From Eutreptiella sp. 'Long Island Sound 2002' (taxonomy: Eukaryota; Euglenozoa; Euglenophyceae; Eutreptiales; Eutreptiaceae), in assembly GCA_964036045.1 (NCBI GenBank), contig OZ038380.1:173573897-173637896 (forward strand): a stretch of 64,000 nt of DNA. The letters run 5' to 3'. The notes below the pieces were generated by a model. That model did not search any database and had not been told where the DNA came from. It saw only the letters and a program-made list of their open reading frames with translations. The position numbers were made by a program, and so were the translations under genes. Below are positions 61,101-64,000 of this stretch, one piece after another. The first letter of the stretch is position 1; each line of letters begins with the position of its first letter.

Positions 61101-64000
61101 ACCCCCGTGTCCGGCGAGCGGTCGCACTCGCACCGCCCCGACCCCCGCACGTTGTCGCTGCACTCGCCGTGCCCGCCGCACACCAGCCCGGCCCCGACCC
61201 CCGGGCACAGGCCGGTGCAGTCCGGCCCCCAGTACCCGCTCTGGCAGGCGCTGCACCCCACGCCACTGAGCCAGCCCCGGCAAAGCCCGGGCCGGAACGA
61301 GAGCCGCCCCTCCACCGGCGACGGCGTGCCGCCCATCGTCACGGTCACCGGGTGGTCGTACCCGCTGGCGCTCAGCCCCCGGCACTCGATGTACGTCCCG
61401 TTCACCACGGCGACGGTCGGGCAGTCGTGCGCGCCCACCCGCACCTTCACCGGGGCGAACTGGGAGCTGTGCCGGAACGTCCCCGAGAGGCCGAACTGGG
61501 CGTCCGCCACGGGGCACCCCACGAGGCTGCGGGGGCCGGCCCGCAGGCACGCCCCCTCCCCCTCCCCCACGACCTCCAGACCCTCCAGCACCGGGTACCC
61601 GGTGGAGAGCAGCGCCTTGTCCAGGGCCGCGGTGGTGCCAGCCCGGGTCCGGACCACCAGGCGGTACCACATCGGCTCGGGGGCGTACGGGAGCCGGACG
61701 CCCGCGCACGTGAGCTCCTCCTGCTCCCGGTCGGGGGTGTGCCGCGCGGCGCAGGGCGCGGCGGCGGCGCCCGCGGCCGCCGTGATGCGGACCTCGGCGC
61801 CCTCCGGCCCGAAGTGGCCGCCCGTGACCGTGAGGGCCGGGACGAGGGGGGGGCAGTGGAGGCTGCTCTGCCCCACGTCCACGGCGCACCCCCGCACCCC
61901 CGCGACCCACGGCTGCTCCTGCACCACGAACACCGTCAAGTGCAGCGCGCGGCACGCGAGGCGGTCCGGCGCCGCGTCGCGGGCCAGCCACACGCCGTGG
62001 GGCAGCCACTCCGGCACGCCCTCGCGGGCGAAGCGGCACCCGAGAGCCTCGGCGGGCGCGGCCGCGTCGGTCGCGGGCGCGGCGCCCGGGAACACGAGCG
62101 TCACGGGGTCGGGGAGGTCGGCGATCGGGACCGCGGCGCCGGTGGCGGGGTCGCGCACCTGCAGGGCCAGCGCCGCGGTCGCGAACCCGCGGCCGGCGGG
62201 CGCCAGCACCATCGCCACGTCCACGACCGCGAGGCCGAGGGCCCCGGCCAACGCGTCCCGCAGCGACTTCGGGAGCGTCGCGGACGCGCCCCCCGCGGGA
62301 AGGCGCAGGGTGTCCGGCAGCCGGGCCGCCGGGGCGCGCCAGACCGCGGCCTCCAGCGGCGCGGCGTGGGCGTGCAGGCCCCGGAACTCGCACGGGTGCC
62401 GCGCCGCGGCCGCCGCGCGCACCACCGCCCCGACGAGGTCGACGGTCAGGGCCGGGTCGGGGTCCATCAGCAGATGAATGATCTGCAGCAGCACCGCCAC
62501 CGCGTCATCGGCCGCGAGCGCCGGGGCCGTGGCGTTGACCAGCAGGCGGACCGCGTGCATGGCCCGTGCAGGGGCCAGTCCGCCGGGGGTGCCGGCCCGC
62601 GCGAAGTGCCGCGCCACCCACGCCGTCTGCCGCAGGAGCCGCAGCGCGCCCTCGGGGGTCGGCGCTGCGGGGGCCGCGTCGACACGCCGGAGGAGGTCGG
62701 CGTAGGGCTGGTATTGGCCGGGGTCATGGCACGCGCCGCAGGTCACGGCCATCCAAAGGAGCGCAGGGCTGGCGCAGACGGCGTGGCAGGAGGGGGCCCA
62801 CGCCTCCGGCGGCACGGGGGCGAGGGCCACGGCGGCCCGGCCCCCGCGGGGGTCGCGCACTTCCAGCGCGAAACGGTACTCCCCCGGGCCCGGCAGAGTC
62901 CCCGGGAGCCGCGGGATCTGCACCCGCGCGTGCGTCGTGAACGTCGCGGGGGCCCCGGGCAAAGGCAGCAGGAGCCCCTCGGGGGACTGCAGCGCGAATC
63001 GGTACTGCAGCGGACCGCCGCCCGCGCGCCCCGGGTGCCACCCCGCCGCCGCGGTGGACACTACCACCGCAGCCCCTGTGATGGTCACTTGCAGCGGCGG
63101 CTCCGGGAGGCGGAAGGCAGGAGGCCGCAGCGAGGGGACCACCAGCGCCGCCTGGCGGGGCCCGAGAACGCCGCGCGACTGGACCTCCGCCCGGAACGTG
63201 TACTCTGCGGCCCGCATCTCGGCCGCGGCGATGCGCATGAACTGCCCATGGCCACGGATGGCGGGAACGGGAAACGTGGGGTCCGATGGCTCTGCAGACC
63301 ACCGCACGTGCCAGTCCGGGTCGGGGTGCAGCCCCAAGCAGCATCCCGCCCCCTCCCAGTCGCATTGGGGGAACACTGCCTCCACCACCAAATCCTGCCA
63401 CGTGACATCGGGGTGCTGCCTCACTGTCAGCGTCAGAGCATGGCTGGGCGGGCGCGTGGTGGTGGTGCTGGTGACGGAGGTTGTGGGTGTTGCGGTGTTT
63501 GAGGGGGGGCTGGACGGCGTTCCGGTGGCCGACAATGTCACAGTGGGCGGCATCGACGGAGTCGAGGTTTGTGTCGCGGGAACTGTGGACGAAATGGTCG
63601 GGGAGTGGGAGGCCGGGGGTGACTGCGTCGGCGTCGCAGTGCTGGTGACGGAGGCTGTGACTCGGGGTGAAGCGGTGCATGTGGCTGAGGTCGTGGGTGA
63701 TTGTGACGAAGTGCGCGATGTAGAAAGGGTTGAAGACGAAAGCGCGCTGGGCGTCCATGAGGAGGAGCAGGAGCGGCTGCTGCTTGGAGACGTTGTGCGC
63801 GATGCCGTCCCGGTGCTGGAGGGTGCGGACGACGCAGAGGATGTGGTTGTGACAGAGAGTGTTGCAGCGGCGGACGACGTGTGTGCTGTCGTCGGCGAAG
63901 TGGACCGAGAGGAGGTGTGCGAAGGGCTCCCCGGTGCTGTGGTGGTGGCACTGCCCGATGGTGTGGCAGAGCTGGAGGATGACGCCAATGAAGTGCTGCT
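52175..64000 (-). CDS. Giant EGF-repeat multi-pass cell-surface protein, 5' partial, single exon
   Basis: One uninterrupted frame of 3,941 codons from the window edge to TGA at 52,175. Approximate residues from the visible start: 1-185 Ser/Thr/Pro stalk; 190-400 beta-sandwich/REJ-like (EYTFRAEVQSRG, YRFALEVRD); 400-640 helical, GAIN-like in position; about 720 IPT/TIG-like (LTVTGGHFGPEGAEVRI); 905-2,260 about 27 EGF-like modules (CSGHGVCDSG, CGGHGTC), many with a laminin-like HWAGADC; 2,262-2,625 possible beta-propeller; 2,635-2,830 two IPT/TIG-like domains; 3,050-3,150 Cys-rich (CRECVAGALCDG, CGVCVAGYMGKEC); 3,150-3,530 about eight to ten membrane segments including YWECVNMARKLAMASV; then a Pro/Ser-rich cytoplasmic tail. 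Very GC-rich, with Ala/Gly/Arg bias. Adhesion or mechanosensory receptor, possibly channel-like, is inference. The N-terminus is missing. Confidence 0.85.
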   Translation of the reverse strand, partial: SSTSLASSSSSATPSGSATTTAPGSPSHTSSRSTSPTTAHTSSAAATLSVTTTSSASSAPSSTGTASRTTSPSSSRSCSSSWTPSALSSSTLSTSRTSSQSPTTSATCTASPRVTASVTSTATPTQSPPASHSPTISSTVPATQTSTPSMPPTVTLSATGTPSSPPSNTATPTTSVTSTTTTRPPSHALTLTVRQHPDVTWQDLVVEAVFPQCDWEGAGCCLGLHPDPDWHVRWSAEPSDPTFPVPAIRGHGQFMRIAAAEMRAAEYTFRAEVQSRGVLGPRQAALVVPSLRPPAFRLPEPPLQVTITGAAVVVSTAAAGWHPGRAGGGPLQYRFALQSPEGLLLPLPGAPATFTTHARVQIPRLPGTLPGPGEYRFALEVRDPRGGRAAVALAPVPPEAWAPSCHAVCASPALLWMAVTCGACHDPGQYQPYADLLRRVDAAPAAPTPEGALRLLRQTAWVARHFARAGTPGGLAPARAMHAVRLLVNATAPALAADDAVAVLLQIIHLLMDPDPALTVDLVGAVVRAAAAARHPCEFRGLHAHAAPLEAAVWRAPAARLPDTLRLPAGGASATLPKSLRDALAGALGLAVVDVAMVLAPAGRGFATAALALQVRDPATGAAVPIADLPDPVTLVFPGAAPATDAAAPAEALGCRFAREGVPEWLPHGVWLARDAAPDRLACRALHLTVFVVQEQPWVAGVRGCAVDVGQSSLHCPPLVPALTVTGGHFGPEGAEVRITAAAGAAAAPCAARHTPDREQEELTCAGVRLPYAPEPMWYRLVVRTRAGTTAALDKALLSTGYPVLEGLEVVGEGEGACLRAGPRSLVGCPVADAQFGLSGTFRHSSQFAPVKVRVGAHDCPTVAVVNGTYIECRGLSASGYDHPVTVTMGGTPSPVEGRLSFRPGLCRGWLSGVGCSACQSGYWGPDCTGLCPGVGAGLVCGGHGECSDNVRGSGRCECDRSPDTGVWDGAACDQCHAHYYGPRCRGRCPVGAPGVVGGALVCSGHGVCDRGTRGTGTCLCEPRYIGAACQTLCPASLCSGHGACEAGGVPGLGQCLCHGNATHGHWEGADCDACSRGWTGRACDLPCPVHTDRVCAGHGQCAVRQEEAVCVCAASHAGPVCEAECPRGPGGSHCSGHGVCRGGAGAGPACACAARWAGATCAACAEGHTGPLCAVLCRRNATGHVCGGHGTCEDPTGRCRCAGGHCGDACEAPPAVCAAHRCANGTYGVNCEGTCACAHGACLDGWFGSGACACYPGWTGPRCAVPCEGGTVPVCSGHGDCVAPTGHCRCQSGWRTGDGPGVCDAECPGGAALPCHGHGNCTGAAACECDWGWAGADCATPCARDASARVCGGHGVCDRLQGGCVCSRNAGSGHWAGAACDVCADGYYDERCAAACVSGYSVARRCVCETFWATPNCSVHCPHSARGVACGGHGVCDSGASGTGRCLCYTGYAGPACDVQCPSAGDAPCTGHGLCNSTDGACACHTTGAGYWAGAACDRCVAPYFGANCNLLCPKNATTGLDCSGHGRCIGAAVCTCDAGPAGGWWAGALCTHCAPGHFGADCAAVCPGGSCNPCAGHGRCREGLDGDGGCECARGPGVGYWATANCSECARGYWTPQCTEACPGGAARPCSGHGVCSDGTFGTGRCACAAGPATGWWAGPDCGVCVGGYFGPNCTQPCPGLTAGQPCHGHGRCAGGRTGDGECACDLGYLPPDCQFACPLFDGAVCGNIGRCVARATRAACDCTAAPEGQWGGAACEACAEGWTGARCTLPCPRDSADPGGPVCSGRGDCVVAADGRGTACTCRPGYAGTRCEWECAGGALNPCNGHGHCDAMTGNCTCLASNASGHWAGADCGVCETGWSGWQCRMACPRHPGTGAPCSGMRCAEGLCLCARGSCGDACHLIGLDCNVLSCPAGYFGLGCDLQCPRTARGTCDDHGTCLSSVLGNGQCICNAGYAGALCEVACAATPAGVCAGHGRCDAAAQGCLCDPWHATADCSVACPTSTSGAVCGAHGACDQGARGRGTCACDTGYAGAACHVLCPGYGAGQNASGICGGHGTCMSETGRCDCQRSGAEGHWAGAGCLVCARGWSGGRCTTPCRNGTTAGRDCLCFPGFATADCSVECPGPPGARCSGHGTCFEGHAGNGTCACRADWYGPGCGTFCRADLCFDGELYPAPHGECAPDTGACRCQSSRRTGYWAGDHCNECATGFWGVRCDQLCTCSGHGGCGWLDGDCRCFQDDVRGYWTGRYCDACSAGYLAPECLRPNVAVSRSLEIPVGSTQWDAAAPAAVVADEEHRLLYIGGMPLLVFDMDSGANLPGSTLDLQGTARAGWVTATRIYLLLQPPSAQGRLRTVAVSRGPQTRIISAGDLPAPEAAHRRRAFRPQQSPAPRAHAQTFVAHGAQHVVLFGDDGLRIVQQPLGAGAATTAGLSRQQLGLADVSATGLWYRGGRAEPSALLLAGTGPGGEWEVVALALPGPGSAAPVPLREAVAAQLPECDPCAAVAGLVLMGSDLYVALRRRDGVLVVVVDLGPWYARAPRVRHANLLPSTARTSVVGMVADPHVPAVLVVVHEPGAPSTVFKLRPDALLYGTLRFGMRGGQPEVIAALMPAVALRRLYALLDVQGQPVIVTLVLAAVVRLQPPLADEAGGTRILVHGEGFRNGSSCHFGPGLRSAATFVSPTLLQCEAPPSKAVAEVCAGDLLEVTLVNDVLTDNRVPLLRVATPTITRVVPPRGYFSRRQWVVLEGYGFVKAPGLACRFSDAHAAVVVQGGSVHVNSSTRMMCLQPQFNRSLATPSHVAVSVDGQVFDRSAAAYAVVGVPAALLAEPRTLTVRAAATVSLAELPRPPRVFTVDEQQQKLLRFDGERYVVSVTITPDPTGPCSGQPPALGPVQTERGVADLRNPLRCPAVGEYNVTFFSPALGARATMTLLVTEGAAHSLRIRQTPSDTTDNVLPLQQQPKLELQDAAGNQIRFPVSDAGQLVLVATVWENGGNTTAPPFEVAFANGVFDFKFAKIKVKARYGYEYSLKFALHSELQVPAVEFRPITATGCPPTHFYVRGDTTCRECVAGALCDGTARLRTQANHWRPHNRTHTFAECPTFRPDRACLAGFEVGTCGPSAEAPRFQGPLCGVCVAGYMGKECRTCGEISWQRTLSLLGGAYLLIVTWTTVRAFHQDANSKRLLTISTWKRTIGYLQTLGTIQPVFAEMPLLQKVFGRIAEVVSIAIPLDVLQCAVPSVTYYGIFWLYMAIPAVSLAIALLAWLYDRTLGCRPLRARRLNATQRRIVRSKLVTRNRRVVQIVVISTTVVLLFLYPTLNRRVMKMNQCHRFVTDAAPGGAAATAPAPPATMSLLQEDFTIDCADPGHKRMQALSLAFLGVYGVGIPAFTPVLGMLLRAAGGERMEMETFAFLFVGFKREFRYWECVNMARKLAMASVMTFVPEPRLRVCTAMWVLSGFLLLQLMYEPSSRAILNRMDTQALLMLIVNLNVYLLVLPKSPPVDKEGPVATVLELGILVLHGSVVAHFLLGYAYGFAEVAKHGRAIRSAVGHVAAYAHWKRSLLQRHTSQTSVHATRPPKYGPDLAGRQASTFTADDALSHWPVSPSSQLLSPHPVDGALRRFCRDSRRASGGAWGTAKGPAGAPRGGSLPDAPVPLASPRDVLVRLAQRRASPGPATPLQGHGGPIPPPVGLRDPHTPSLATYVVGDVHSCTTIVLTDPLPSSTPSSLCPRGPDAASSSASDPPVPSPGADPPASGSLLALPLAHVTQDTPSPSLWGSHEARQAAPRITEVGLPRAPPHAARYRSHSAPRPLPRPLPRDFHVPGAAQEPSDTPATGSPVNGLYAFTTLLPHNAPDRKKVMPLVEVVPGIGLATAPALGEAPARTDPISRVFCPRRPTPAPRMVSRSGRSSSAMRVPPAPADGAPPRRPRRARSATRLPKPCMW
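53400..54570 (-). other. Multi-pass membrane block of the giant protein
   Basis: Hydrophobic segments include LSLLGGAYLLIVTWTTV, YYGIFWLYMAIPAVSLAIAL, VVQIVVISTTVVLLFLYP, LAFLGVYGVGIPAFTPVLGM, MWVLSGFLLLQLMY, LLMLIVNLNVYLLVLP and LGILVLHGSVVAHFLLGY. The motif FRYWECVNMARKLAM between two of them is like that in multi-pass C-termini of large protist EGF/GCC2-GCC3-type proteins. That comparison is from general knowledge and not verified. Confidence 0.7.
57205..61275 (-). repeat. EGF-like module array within the giant protein
   Basis: Encodes about 27 Cys-rich modules with a shared C-x-GHG-x-C core. Two length classes alternate: short ones (about 35 residues, ending GYAGPACDVQCP-like) and long ones carrying a GxWAGAxCxxC insert. 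Several are atypical (CSGMRCAEGLCLC, CGNIGRC, CACAHGACLDGW). Repeat divergence is high, so the array is old and not a recent expansion. Confidence 0.85.

Noticed and set aside
58187-63502. Two further long + strand frames (765 and 1,002 codons) over the EGF region
   Set aside because: Low-complexity antisense translations of the same GC-rich exon, with no start context or recognisable motif.

Overview
This is nuclear DNA of a eukaryote, most likely a unicellular alga or related protist. The evidence is spliced GT-AG introns, a non-LTR retrotransposon of the APE-RT-RNase H type, a cellulose-wall type protein (expansin-like), a giant EGF-repeat membrane protein, and dense interspersed and tandem repeats. 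I cannot name the species from sequence alone. Coding exons are GC-rich, and extremely so from 52.2 kb onward. The intergenic DNA is of mixed composition and littered with homopolymeric G or C runs; about twenty are 14 bases or longer.

Layout. 1-8.3 kb: no recognisable gene; simple repeats and C/G palindromes. 8.36-8.71 kb: one small hypothetical ORF. 11.3-19.95 kb (+): a three-exon gene for a secreted, membrane-anchored expansin-like protein. Its two large introns (3.85 and 2.6 kb) hold mobile-element debris, including a 330-bp element with terminal inverted repeats and a perfect 10-bp target-site duplication, a pair of 251-bp repeats, and an RNase H fragment. 20.67-29.36 kb: a degraded non-LTR retrotransposon (ORF1, APE endonuclease, reverse transcriptase, zinc finger, RNase H). 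It is bounded by inverted C-run/G-run termini and interrupted between RT and RNase H by a 1.8-kb insertion. That insertion carries a subtelomere-like repeat whose inverted copy lies at 46.4-47.5 kb.

29.4-52.1 kb is a gene-poor repeat sea. It contains a 45-bp coding-like tandem array next to a possible 3' exon, a 40-bp minisatellite with higher-order structure, and at least four copies of a roughly 300-380-bp composite repeat bounded by a CTTGTCTAAGCTAC motif. It also has tRNA-like inverted repeats, two fragments of an unnamed protein family (YIRST...GPS..GD), another RNase H fragment, telomere-like tracts and a 30-nt G run. 52.2-64.0 kb (-): one uninterrupted, very GC-rich reading frame of more than 3,900 codons. 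It encodes a giant cell-surface protein with a Ser/Thr stalk, REJ-like and IPT/TIG-like domains, about 27 EGF-like modules, a Cys-rich segment, a multi-pass membrane block and a cytoplasmic tail. The frame runs off the right edge, so the N-terminus is missing.

Two real host genes are therefore clear (expansin-like and giant EGF protein), both cell-surface or wall associated. Most of the rest looks like mobile-element territory. The most unusual theme is a repeat family ending in C-run/G-run plus CTTGTCYAAGCTAC, which recurs alone, as composites, and at the ends of retrotransposon-derived pieces.
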